Under the pieces are notes generated by a model that saw only the letters and a list, made by a program, of their open reading frames with translations, was not told where the DNA came from and searched no databases. The position numbers and the translations under genes are program-made. Source: CAYLNH01 sp964384625 (lineage in GTDB: Bacteria > Verrucomicrobiota > Lentisphaeria > JABSQK01). From it: a DNA stretch of 14,501 nt. Positions 7,166 through 14,443 of the stretch are shown in pieces (position 1 is the first letter of the stretch; every line of letters starts with the position of its first letter). The stretch spans positions 1 to 14,501 of the forward strand of contig CAYLNH010000177.1 of NCBI GenBank assembly GCA_964384625.1, given 5' to 3'.

Positions 7166-7204
7166 CGCAGGTAAACCGCGGCAAACCGACAAGGACCTCC
7201 TTTC

Positions 7205-10200
7205 ATGCCCCAGACCATGGAACTGACCGCGCCGCTGTTTGCGGCGTGGTCCGAGCAATACGTCAAACTGAAACTTCCCGCGACCGCTCCCGGAACACCG
7301 TTGGCCCTGACCGTCAACGGTACGCCGACGGCCTTTCAGTACACCGGCGGCAGCAGCGCCGACGACGCCGCCGAAATCCTGATGCGCCTCCGTTTCGCGG
7401 CGGGCGAGACCAAACACCTCGAATTCGCCGAGGGCCGGCCGGGGACGACCGACCTGACCCGCCATGAACTTGCGCTCGACCGCGACGTCGTCATCGGCCC
7501 GGGGGAACGGCCGCTGACAATCCCCAAACCCGTGCGGCACGACGGCCTGGTGTGCGGGCCGCTCGGCGGGTTTGCCGGTTTCCCCTTCCGAAGCGGCATC
7601 CGCTGCCGCGCTGATTTCGACGGGGCGACACTGGTGCGGACGAATACCGGCCCGCTCTTCGAAGACTATGAGCTGGAGTACGCCTTTGCCGACCACCGGA
7701 CGTACCGCATATCGTTCCGCTGCTATCACGACGAACCGCTTGTCGAAGTCGCGGAACGCTACGGCCTGCGCCTGGGCGCCGAACTGGTCTGGACCATCAA
7801 CCCGGCCCGGCGATTTACCCATATCCTCTCGCGCGAAAGCTTCGAGAAAGAGAACCAGCCGCAGATCGAACCGCTGATCAAAGACCGGCCCAGGGACCTC
7901 CTCTGCCGGCTCCAAATGCCGGTGCTCAGCGAGTACTTCATCCCCAACAACCGCGGGTGGTTCGCAGTCTTCAACGATGACAACCACGACCAGCCGATGC
8001 TCGGCGTGCTGGGCTTGTACGGCGACCGCTGGCAGCAGCCGGTGGAAGGGATGCCGAAGCTGTACGGCCGCGACGGCGCCGTTGCGTGGCAGGCGTCCCT
8101 GGAATCCGGCGCGCGCTACTGGCTGTTGTACACCGGCCCCCTGGAAACCCGGCACCGGCCGGATCGGCGGCTGGTCTTTCACCGGCTGCACGCCGAGTTC
8201 AATGCGTTGCGGCTGACGGATCATCTCGACCTGACCGGGCAGGACGTATACCACGGCGCTCTCGAGAATGCCGGATTCTACGGGCCGGCCGATTTCCGGC
8301 AGCGCGCCCGCAAACGGGTGGACGCTCTGCCGCCGCTGCAGGCGATCGCCGCCGATTTCGAAGCCGGCGCGAAACGTCACAACGGCGCCTATCTCGTCTC
8401 GCTCAAGGCCCTCCTGGAGCCGTCGACAACGAACAATGCCGCGGTGAAAGAGATGCTTCTGCGGCGGTTCGACAAATGGGTGCGGCAGTTCCAGGGTTGG
8501 CGCACCGGAGACAGTGACTACAGCAAAAACGTAATCGGCTTCAGCCGCAAACTGCGCGGTCTGCTGCTCGGCTATGAACTGCTCCGGCGCAATGACGCGT
8601 TGTCGGCGGACGAGATCGGCCGGCTCAACGCCTACTTCGTCTTTGCCGCGCGCCGCATCTGCGATGAAGGCCGTTGGCCGCATTCACGAACGGCGCTGCA
8701 TCCGGATCATCCGGAATCGACGCGTGATTTATACACCTACGGCGGCGAGCACAAACCGGACCGGCTGTACTGGACCAACTGCCTGCCGAACTTCCAGTCG
8801 GATCCGTTGTGCGCCCTGGCGCACCTGGCGGCCTTGTTTCGCGAACACCCGGACAGCGACCAATGGCTGCGTCTGGCGCTGACCGACCTCGAGCATCAGC
8901 TGGACGCCTACTGCGGCGCCGGCGGCGCCTGGGTCGAGTCCATCAACTACGCGCTGTATACCGTTTCCTATTTCGTCATCACCTTCAAAGCACTCAAGGA
9001 ACATCTGGGTATTGACTACTTCCACGACGAACGCGTCCGCCGCCTGCTGCATTGGCTGGTGCGCTACTTCGGTCCCCGCGACAAACGTTGGCAGAAGCAC
9101 ACCTGGCCGGGGGTCGGCAACGCCCGGTGCCCCACCGCCGGCGGCGAGTACCTGCTGTGCTTCGCCGGCGAACTCGATCCCGAGGACCCCCTGCGCGCCG
9201 AGTTGATCGCGGTGTACCAGCGGCTTGAGGGCAACCAACTGCCCGCCGAACACTATCCGCTGGTCATGGCGGCGATGGCGCCCATTCCGGATCGTGAATA
9301 CGACCTGCAGCCGTTGTCCAGCGAGGTCATGGACGAAGTCGGCGTGGCCCTGCGCCATGATCATCTCAAGGCGAATGAGAGCTACCTGTTTCAGAAGATC
9401 GGCTTTGCCAAGGACCATTACGAAGCAGACGAAACCGCGTTCAACTGGTACGCGAAAGGCACGCCGTTCACCATGGATTACGGCACCTACACCAAAGACG
9501 TCGCCATCGGCGCCGCCCACAACGCCATCGACATCCCCGACCTCGACCCGCTGCGCCGGGGGTACCTGGCCGATCACATCTTCACCAACGCGGTCGACTA
9601 CACCCACTGCGAAATGCCGGTGACCCTGAAACTGCTCTGGGACCAGGTCCGCGGTTTCGCTGAGGTCGACGGCCGTGACGGCGTCGTCCATCGCGACAAC
9701 ACCACCTATTACTATATCGGCGACGACAACCCGGTCGGTCCGAAGACCTGGAAGACGCGGCTGTTGCTGTTTGCCAAGCCGGATTATGTGGTCCTGTTCG
9801 ACCGCGTTTACGGCGACGTACCGCACCGCTATTGCCTGCACTTCACAGGCGACCGTCTGGAACGCGACGGCGCCGAGCTGCGCGGCCGCGGCCGTTTCGA
9901 CCTGGACCTCCTCGGCTACGTCCAGCACCCGCCGGCGTTCGAGAGCGAAACCGGCGAGCTGATCCCCGACCTCAACGGCAACGGCAGCCCCGACGCCGAC
10001 CGGCCGCACGGCCAGCACTGGTTCCGGATTTACAATCGCCGGGACGGCATCTACCGCACGCTCCTGTTTGCCAAAGAACGTCAACGCGAGGTCCGGATCG
10101 GACGCATCGGCCACACCGGCATGCGGGTGACGACGCCGGAGTATACCGATACCGTTTTCATCGGCAACGAGTATATCGAGGAAGACCTGGATGCCGTCCG

Positions 10201-10405
10201 ATTCGCCGGCAAGACCGCCTGGCTCCGGCAGACCGCCGACAGCATACAGGCGGTCATGGTCGACGGCGACCGGCTGCAGGCGTCCGGCGTCGAGCTCACC
10301 GGTCGCGGCCCGTGGGCGTACAACCTCGACGGCGCCGGCGGGGTGACGCAGCTCGGCGGCCCGCCCCGGGAGATTCGTCTCGAAGGCCAGTGTATCGTCC
10401 CATAA
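7205..10405 (+). CDS. Heparinase II/III-like polysaccharide lyase, 1066 residues
   Basis: A large protein with the layout of (alpha/alpha)n-toroid polysaccharide lyases. The first 330 residues are mainly beta-type sequence. Helix-rich sequence from about 360 to 700 follows, with SRKLRGLLLGYELLRRND and the block GGAWVESINYALY (Glu578, Asn581, Tyr582, Tyr585), which recalls the Glu/Tyr-containing active-site block of heparinase and alginate lyases. From about 735 comes a heparinase II/III C-terminal beta-sandwich opened by HYEADETAFNWY (738-749) and DYGTYTKDV, which compares with the family pattern H-x-D-x-x-S-F-x-x-Y...DPGTY. Such enzymes cleave uronate-containing polysaccharides by beta-elimination. 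It is longer than most described PL12/15/17/21 proteins (roughly 650-800), mainly because of the N-terminal extension. AAGGA lies 9 bases before the ATG. It follows the second pseudopilin by 39 bases and is the last gene of the operon. No signal peptide is visible. Family membership is good, but substrate and catalytic residues are inferred. Confidence 0.82.
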   Translation: MPQTMELTAPLFAAWSEQYVKLKLPATAPGTPLALTVNGTPTAFQYTGGSSADDAAEILMRLRFAAGETKHLEFAEGRPGTTDLTRHELALDRDVVIGPGERPLTIPKPVRHDGLVCGPLGGFAGFPFRSGIRCRADFDGATLVRTNTGPLFEDYELEYAFADHRTYRISFRCYHDEPLVEVAERYGLRLGAELVWTINPARRFTHILSRESFEKENQPQIEPLIKDRPRDLLCRLQMPVLSEYFIPNNRGWFAVFNDDNHDQPMLGVLGLYGDRWQQPVEGMPKLYGRDGAVAWQASLESGARYWLLYTGPLETRHRPDRRLVFHRLHAEFNALRLTDHLDLTGQDVYHGALENAGFYGPADFRQRARKRVDALPPLQAIAADFEAGAKRHNGAYLVSLKALLEPSTTNNAAVKEMLLRRFDKWVRQFQGWRTGDSDYSKNVIGFSRKLRGLLLGYELLRRNDALSADEIGRLNAYFVFAARRICDEGRWPHSRTALHPDHPESTRDLYTYGGEHKPDRLYWTNCLPNFQSDPLCALAHLAALFREHPDSDQWLRLALTDLEHQLDAYCGAGGAWVESINYALYTVSYFVITFKALKEHLGIDYFHDERVRRLLHWLVRYFGPRDKRWQKHTWPGVGNARCPTAGGEYLLCFAGELDPEDPLRAELIAVYQRLEGNQLPAEHYPLVMAAMAPIPDREYDLQPLSSEVMDEVGVALRHDHLKANESYLFQKIGFAKDHYEADETAFNWYAKGTPFTMDYGTYTKDVAIGAAHNAIDIPDLDPLRRGYLADHIFTNAVDYTHCEMPVTLKLLWDQVRGFAEVDGRDGVVHRDNTTYYYIGDDNPVGPKTWKTRLLLFAKPDYVVLFDRVYGDVPHRYCLHFTGDRLERDGAELRGRGRFDLDLLGYVQHPPAFESETGELIPDLNGNGSPDADRPHGQHWFRIYNRRDGIYRTLLFAKERQREVRIGRIGHTGMRVTTPEYTDTVFIGNEYIEEDLDAVRFAGKTAWLRQTADSIQAVMVDGDRLQASGVELTGRGPWAYNLDGAGGVTQLGGPPREIRLEGQCIVP

Positions 10406-10409
10406 ATCC

Positions 10410-10429
10410 GAGGCGCAATGCCGCGCCTC
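10410..10429 (+). terminator. GC-rich hairpin ending the lyase operon
   Basis: GAGGCGC (10410-10416) and GCGCCTC (10423-10429) form a perfect 7-bp stem with a 6-base loop, five bases after the lyase stop codon. Only a short, interrupted T-rich stretch follows. Its position at the end of a long operon and before a convergent gene supports a terminator role. Confidence 0.6.
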
Positions 10430-10472
10430 TTCGCGCTCTGCTTCGGTAGTCGCGAACCACGATATTCCTATT

Positions 10473-10506
10473 GCTTTGCCGCAACTGCCTGGCAGAGCAG
10501 CAAAGC
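10473..10506. repeat. Nested inverted repeat in the convergent intergenic region
   Basis: GCTTTGC (10473-10479) and GCAAAGC (10500-10506) are perfect inverted arms. Inside them CTGCC (10485-10489) and GGCAG (10491-10495) form a second inverted pair around one base. The element lies between the lyase and the convergent regulator and could fold in the minus-strand transcript as a 3' structure of the regulator mRNA. It has no T-run. The rest of 10430-10635 shows no gene that I can support. Confidence 0.3.
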
Positions 10507-10635
10507 TCCAGCGGAATCACTTATGCTCCAGGATCTCCGGGGCGACACACTCGTGTCCGTCTCCCTTCGCCGCGTCTCGCCCGCCTCCGGCGCTGAATCA
10601 GGCTGCACCTGCAGCTGCTCCGAAGCCGGCGCGAG

Positions 10636-11742
10636 TCATGGACTCCCGGTCGCCGGTGCCGCGCCGCTGGAGTCACGGACGATCAGTTCCGTCTTCAGCG
10701 TCAGGCGGTCCGGCACCTGGTTGCCGTGATGCTGCGCCAGCAGGCTGTCCAGCGCCAGGCGCGCCAGGCGGTCGCGCGACAGCAGCAGGGTCGTCAGCTT
10801 CGGCGTCACCGTTTCGGCCGCCGGCAGGCCGTCGGTGCCGACCACGCTGAGATCCCGGGGAACCCGCAGACCGAGTTCCGCCGCGATGTCGTAGACCCCG
10901 GCGGCATGGTGGTCGGAACAGATCAGCGCCGTCGGCGCCGGATCTCCCTGCAGAACAGCGCGGGCAGCGGCGCGAATGCGCGGCTCGTCGTAGCCCGCGA
11001 AAGCAACCCAGTGGCGCCGGCACGGCAGACTGTTTTCCGCCAGCAGCTGATAGAACGCCTCGCGACGATAAAGGAAGTCCCGATGGACGCAGCCCGGGCT
11101 GATGTTGTGCAGATACCCGATGCGCCGATGGCCGAATCCCAAAAGGTGCTGCAGTTGCGCTTCGGTCGCGGCCAGCGGGTCCGACGCCACCCAGCGTCCC
11201 GGCAAGTCGGCACAGGCCGGGATCAGGTTGACGTACGGCAGGAAGTTGACGTCCAGGACTGCCAGTAAACCGATGTGCGGCAGACCGACCAGCAGGAAAC
11301 AGGCGCCCGGCAGCCGTTTGACGATCCGTTCGACGTCTTTGGTCGTTGCCGAATACGGCAGGACATGCTCGGCATTGTCAATCTCCTGTTCCCCCAGGAT
11401 CGCCTGCAGCCGGCTTAACAACGCCGCCCGATAATGCGGCCGCTGAATCCCGCCGGGCTCAAACGAGATGACCTGAACATTGAGCGCCAGCCCCGGCCCG
11501 TCGACGTCGGTCCGGAATAACCCGGCCTGCGGCCGCACCGCCAGGATCCCCTGCTGCTGCAGCCGGTGGGTCACCGCCTGCACAGTTTGCGGTCCCACCC
11601 GGCAGGCCTGCCGAATGGCGCGGACGGTGGGCAGGGCGGCGCCGGGTTCGGATTGGGCCAGCAGCCGCGCCAGCCGGCGCGCGACCCGCGCCTCCGGCAG
11701 CCGCAGCTCAGCCGCCGCGATCAACTCAGTACTACCATTCAT
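10636..11742 (-). CDS. GntR-type winged-helix regulator with LacI-like sensor domain (second copy)
   Basis: A 368-residue regulator with the same two-domain plan as the one at 4399. The N-terminal winged helix is degenerate but recognisable (ARVARRLARLL, LPTVRAIRQACRVGPQTVQAVTHRLQQQGILAVRPQAGLF). The sensor domain is LacI-like, with SDPLAATEAQLQHLLGFGHRRIGYLHN, ALICSDHHAAGVYDIAAELGLRVPRDLSVVGTDG and a C-terminal LTLKTELIVRDSS, close to the usual LacI ending. I place the start at ATG 11742 (MNGSTELIAAA), since longer in-frame starts at 11781 and 11922 run through the divergent promoter region. The Shine-Dalgarno is weak. It is divergent from the TauE/SafE-type gene, which with its two partners is the probable regulon. 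It shows little similarity by eye to the other GntR-type regulator beyond the shared architecture. Confidence 0.88.
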   Translation of the reverse strand: MNGSTELIAAAELRLPEARVARRLARLLAQSEPGAALPTVRAIRQACRVGPQTVQAVTHRLQQQGILAVRPQAGLFRTDVDGPGLALNVQVISFEPGGIQRPHYRAALLSRLQAILGEQEIDNAEHVLPYSATTKDVERIVKRLPGACFLLVGLPHIGLLAVLDVNFLPYVNLIPACADLPGRWVASDPLAATEAQLQHLLGFGHRRIGYLHNISPGCVHRDFLYRREAFYQLLAENSLPCRRHWVAFAGYDEPRIRAAARAVLQGDPAPTALICSDHHAAGVYDIAAELGLRVPRDLSVVGTDGLPAAETVTPKLTTLLLSRDRLARLALDSLLAQHHGNQVPDRLTLKTELIVRDSSGAAPATGSP

Positions 11743-11749
11743 ACCGAAA

Positions 11750-11832
11750 GATAACAAAAACCCTGAAAGAATCAAGCGCATTCGCCTTGCGCCGCGACAA
11801 TCTGTTACTATATTTATCGAATGATAACAAAA
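11750..11832. promoter_or_regulatory. Divergent promoter region with repeated GATAACAAAA operator candidates
   Basis: GATAACAAAA occurs at 11750-11759 and 11823-11832 in the same orientation, 73 bp apart (close to seven helical turns). An inverted copy of the core, TGTTA (11803-11807), pairs with TAACA (11825-11829), and TTATC (11814-11818) pairs with GATAA (11823-11827). The upstream copy sits just before the regulator start and the other just before the permease Shine-Dalgarno. This suits a single repressor controlling both directions, possibly by looping. Confidence 0.45.
11787..11814 (+). promoter_or_regulatory. Candidate promoter for the permease-isomerase-oxidoreductase operon
   Basis: TTGCGC (11787-11792) and TATATT (11809-11814, five of six to TATAAT) are spaced by 16 bases. 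Transcription would begin near 11821, right at the second GATAACAAAA repeat, and the permease start codon follows about 20-30 bases later. Confidence 0.4.
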
Positions 11833-11842
11833 TGGGAGAACT

Positions 11843-12622
11843 GTGTGCGTGGCGACTGACTGGTACATCGTGGCGGCAGCTCTGGTGATCATCGCGCTGA
11901 CCCATTGTCTGGGCGGGATCACCGCCTACGGCTCGACGCTGATGGCGTTTCCGGCGCTGGTCTGGGTGGTTGATTTTCAGACGGCGCGAACCGTATTGCT
12001 GACCTTGGGTACGCTGCAGGCGGCATTGGTGTTCGCCAATGCCCGGCGGCACGCCGACTGGCGCGAAATCGGCCGCATGGTGTTGATCGCCGGCCTCGGC
12101 CTGCCGTTCGGCGTGGCGGCGGCGGCGTACCTGCCGGTGACGCCCCTGCTGGCGACGCTCGGCATTGTGCTGATTGCCAGCGGCGCGTATCGGCTGCGTC
12201 ACCCGGACGATACGGGGCGCTGGCCGAAACCGGTATTGTTCTGCCTGCTGCTGGTCGGCGGTCTGATTCACGGGGCCTTCGCCACCGGCGGCACGACGCT
12301 GGTGCTCTATCTGCAGAACACGACGCCGGCGAAAGACCGCTTCCGCGGGACGCTCAGCGGGTTCTGGGTCGTGGTCAACAGCGTGCTGATCATCACCATG
12401 TTGATCCGTGACGGGATTTCGCCGGCGAGCGCGGGCCTGCTGCTGGGGGCCGTACCGGTGGTGATCCTGATCAGTTGGCTGGCCAACCGCGTGGCGCATC
12501 GCTTGTCCCAGAAGCATTTCATCCGTCTGGTTGCCGGGCTCCTGATTTTCGCGGGGGTGGTAACCATGGCCAAGACGATTGCCAACCCGCAAACAACGAG
12601 GGAATCCCGACATGAGCAATGA
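11843..12622 (+). CDS. TauE/SafE (TSUP) family sulfite/organic anion permease
   Basis: A 259-residue integral membrane protein with about eight hydrophobic segments. The two internally related halves carry the family's glycine-rich motifs, HCLGGITAYGSTLMAFPAL near residue 20 and GGLIHGAFATGGTTLVLY near residue 135. TSUP proteins (PF01925) move sulfite, sulfonates and other small organic anions across the inner membrane. The GTG at 11843 has GGGAG four bases upstream. A GTG two codons later (11849) has better spacing of ten bases and would start MATDWYIV. The end overlaps the next gene by 11 bases. With a sulfatase in the same island, handling of a sulfur-containing anion is an attractive but unproven role. 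Import of an organic acid is the main alternative. Confidence 0.85.
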   Translation: MCVATDWYIVAAALVIIALTHCLGGITAYGSTLMAFPALVWVVDFQTARTVLLTLGTLQAALVFANARRHADWREIGRMVLIAGLGLPFGVAAAAYLPVTPLLATLGIVLIASGAYRLRHPDDTGRWPKPVLFCLLLVGGLIHGAFATGGTTLVLYLQNTTPAKDRFRGTLSGFWVVVNSVLIITMLIRDGISPASAGLLLGAVPVVILISWLANRVAHRLSQKHFIRLVAGLLIFAGVVTMAKTIANPQTTRESRHEQ

Positions 12623-13406
12623 AACATTCGCCTGCCAGACAATCACGTTTGGCGAGAACCAGAAGCAGGAGTTCCCGGCTGTGTTTGCCGCCGTCGCGGA
12701 GGCCGGCTATACGGGCGTGGAGATTGGCTTCCGACATCTTCAGGACCTCCTGCCGGAGCAAGTGCAGGACCTCCTTGATCGTGCGGGTCTGCGATTGGCG
12801 GCCAGCCATGTGGGCGGGAATCTCGAGGACGCCGCCCAGGCCGACGGTGAGCGGGCCATACTGGAGACGGTACTGGACTATCTGGCGCCGATTGGGACGC
12901 GACTGCTGATGTACTCGGGGCTGCGCTACGAATCGGCGGCGCAGTTCGACCGTGACCTGGCCATGCTCAACCGCAGCGCCGAACGCTGTCGCGCCCGCGG
13001 CGTGCACCTGCTGTACCACAATCACAACTGGGAGTTCGCCGACGGCGCCCGCGTGATGGACGGCCTGCTGGAGCGCGGCAGCGAGGCGTTGGGCTTGTGT
13101 CCGGATCTCGGCTGGGTACACCAAGGCGGCGCCGACGTCGTGTCCTTCCTGGACCGGGCGAAGTCTCGCATCGGCGCCGTGCACTTCAAGGATTTCGCGA
13201 CGCGGGACCCGGGTCTTGACACGGTGATCCTCGGCACCGGTTGCGCGCCGCTGCGGGCCGCGGCGGCATGGCTGCAGGCCAACACGGACGGCCTCTGGAT
13301 GATCGCCGAGCAGGACAAATACGATGGCCCGCCGGCAGCGGCCGCGGCGGCCAACGCACACTTCCTGACCGAGACGTTTGAAGCGGGCGGCGCCAGAACC
13401 AGCTGA
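12612..13406 (+). CDS. Xylose-isomerase-like TIM-barrel sugar isomerase/epimerase (IolI/IolE-like)
   Basis: A 264-residue AP-endonuclease-2/xylose-isomerase-like TIM barrel. Such proteins isomerise, epimerise or dehydrate sugars, keto-inositols and their phosphates with a divalent metal. The four expected metal ligands are visible in order: Glu141 in YHNHNWEF, Asp165 in CPDLGWV, His191 in VHFKDF and Glu233 in AEQDKY, with Glu37 in GVEIGF near the first strand. YHNHxxEF is frequent in IolE-like inosose dehydratases. The start at 12612 (MSNETF) has GAGGGA eight bases upstream and overlaps the permease by 11 bases. An in-frame start at 12579 is possible but lies further inside the permease gene. 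The adjacent Gfo/Idh/MocA gene is the partner usually seen in inositol or rare-sugar oxidation routes. The exact substrate is unknown. Confidence 0.87.
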   Translation: MSNETFACQTITFGENQKQEFPAVFAAVAEAGYTGVEIGFRHLQDLLPEQVQDLLDRAGLRLAASHVGGNLEDAAQADGERAILETVLDYLAPIGTRLLMYSGLRYESAAQFDRDLAMLNRSAERCRARGVHLLYHNHNWEFADGARVMDGLLERGSEALGLCPDLGWVHQGGADVVSFLDRAKSRIGAVHFKDFATRDPGLDTVILGTGCAPLRAAAAWLQANTDGLWMIAEQDKYDGPPAAAAAANAHFLTETFEAGGARTS

Positions 13407-13444
13407 CGCTGACGGCGCCGCCGACAAAAGGAGTTGAGACTGCC

Positions 13445-14443
13445 ATGAAATGGAATGTTGCTGTTATCGGCTGCGGCGCCATGGGCAACGCCCATGCCGG
13501 CGCCTGGGCCGCTCGTGACGACGCGGCTGTGGTCGCGGTTTTCGATCCGGATACCGAACGCTGCACCGCCCTGGCGGAGAGCACCGGGGCGCAGCCGTGG
13601 GCCACGCTGGCCGACGCTGTGGTCAACACAGAGGTCGACGCGATCAGCGTCTGCACACCGGCGAACTATCATTGCGAGGTCTCCTGCCTGGCCTTGGAGC
13701 ATGGCCGGCACGTCCTCTGCGAAAAGGCCATTGCCACGACGTTGGCCGAGGCCGACCGCATGATCGCGACGGCGGCGGAGAACCGCGTGAAACTCGGGAT
13801 CTCCTACCAGTACCGCAGTTTTCCCAAGAGTCTGGCCTACCGCGAACTGTATCAGGCCGGCGCCTTCGGCGGCCCGGTAATGGCCCGCTTTGTGGACGTC
13901 CGCGAGGTGCGTCCGAAACTGGCGATGCACCGGCGCAGCATGAACGGCGGCCCGGTGGTCGACATGGCCGGGCACTTCTTCGATCTCATGCGGTTCATCA
14001 CCGCGACGGAACCGCAGACCGTGTACGCGCGCGGCCATGTGTTCGGCGCCGGCAAGGCGCGGTTGACGGGCATTGACGACCTCGCCGTCGATGCGGCGGA
14101 GATCACGGTTGCATTCGCCGGCGGCCACGTGTTGTCGGTCAACGTCAACTGGGGCATGCCGGAAGGCCATCCCGGCGTCGTGCGCGAGGAGTTGTCTGGG
14201 CCACAGGTCGTCGTGCGGCCGACGCCGCAAGGTGCGGCAGCCGTCTACGCCGACCACGTCGACCAGGTGGAACCGCAGCCGGCAACGCCGGTGGGCGTCG
14301 GCAGCCGCATCCAGGACCTGCTTGACGCCATCGAACGCGACGCGAAACCGGAGGTCGCGGGCGAGGACGGCCGGATTGCGCTGCGCGTTTGTCTTGCCGC
14401 CCTGGAATCGATCGAGACCGGACAGGTCGTCAGCCTGAACTGA
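13445..14443 (+). CDS. Gfo/Idh/MocA-family NAD(P)-dependent oxidoreductase
   Basis: A 332-residue sugar/polyol dehydrogenase. Residues 1-120 form a Rossmann fold with the nucleotide motif GCGAMG (9-14). The catalytic lysine motif, usually EKP, is here Glu93-Lys94-Ala95 (CEKAIATT). The C-terminal domain carries DMAGHFFD (173-180), the family motif with catalytic Asp/His (here His177), in the inositol dehydrogenase-like order. AAAGGAG precedes the ATG by about 11 bases, and 38 bases separate it from the isomerase gene, so it belongs to the permease operon. It probably oxidises a sugar or polyol whose keto product is handled by the TIM-barrel partner, or the reverse. The Pro-to-Ala change beside the catalytic lysine is unusual, but the lysine itself is kept. 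Confidence 0.92.
   Translation: MKWNVAVIGCGAMGNAHAGAWAARDDAAVVAVFDPDTERCTALAESTGAQPWATLADAVVNTEVDAISVCTPANYHCEVSCLALEHGRHVLCEKAIATTLAEADRMIATAAENRVKLGISYQYRSFPKSLAYRELYQAGAFGGPVMARFVDVREVRPKLAMHRRSMNGGPVVDMAGHFFDLMRFITATEPQTVYARGHVFGAGKARLTGIDDLAVDAAEITVAFAGGHVLSVNVNWGMPEGHPGVVREELSGPQVVVRPTPQGAAAVYADHVDQVEPQPATPVGVGSRIQDLLDAIERDAKPEVAGEDGRIALRVCLAALESIETGQVVSLN

Noticed and set aside
7191..7202. AAGGA-CC-TCCTT inverted repeat at the lyase Shine-Dalgarno as an RNA switch
   Set aside because: The loop is too short for a full stem, and AGGACCTCCT also recurs inside the isomerase gene (12742-12751, 12766-12775), so chance is the simpler reading.
6953..10114. Long minus-strand open frames (576 and 461 codons) opposite the lyase and second pseudopilin
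   Set aside because: Their translations are low-complexity Arg/Ala/Val/Gln-rich sequences with no family motif, typical of antisense shadows in GC-rich genes. The plus-strand gene has clear domains.
11743..11922. N-terminal extension of the second GntR-type regulator to 11922 or 11781
   Set aside because: It would run through the AT-rich divergent promoter and, for 11922, into the permease gene. The extra residues resemble no regulator N-terminus.
13022..14257. Minus-strand open frame of 411 codons opposite the isomerase and oxidoreductase
   Set aside because: It is a composition-driven shadow. Both plus-strand genes retain complete catalytic motifs.
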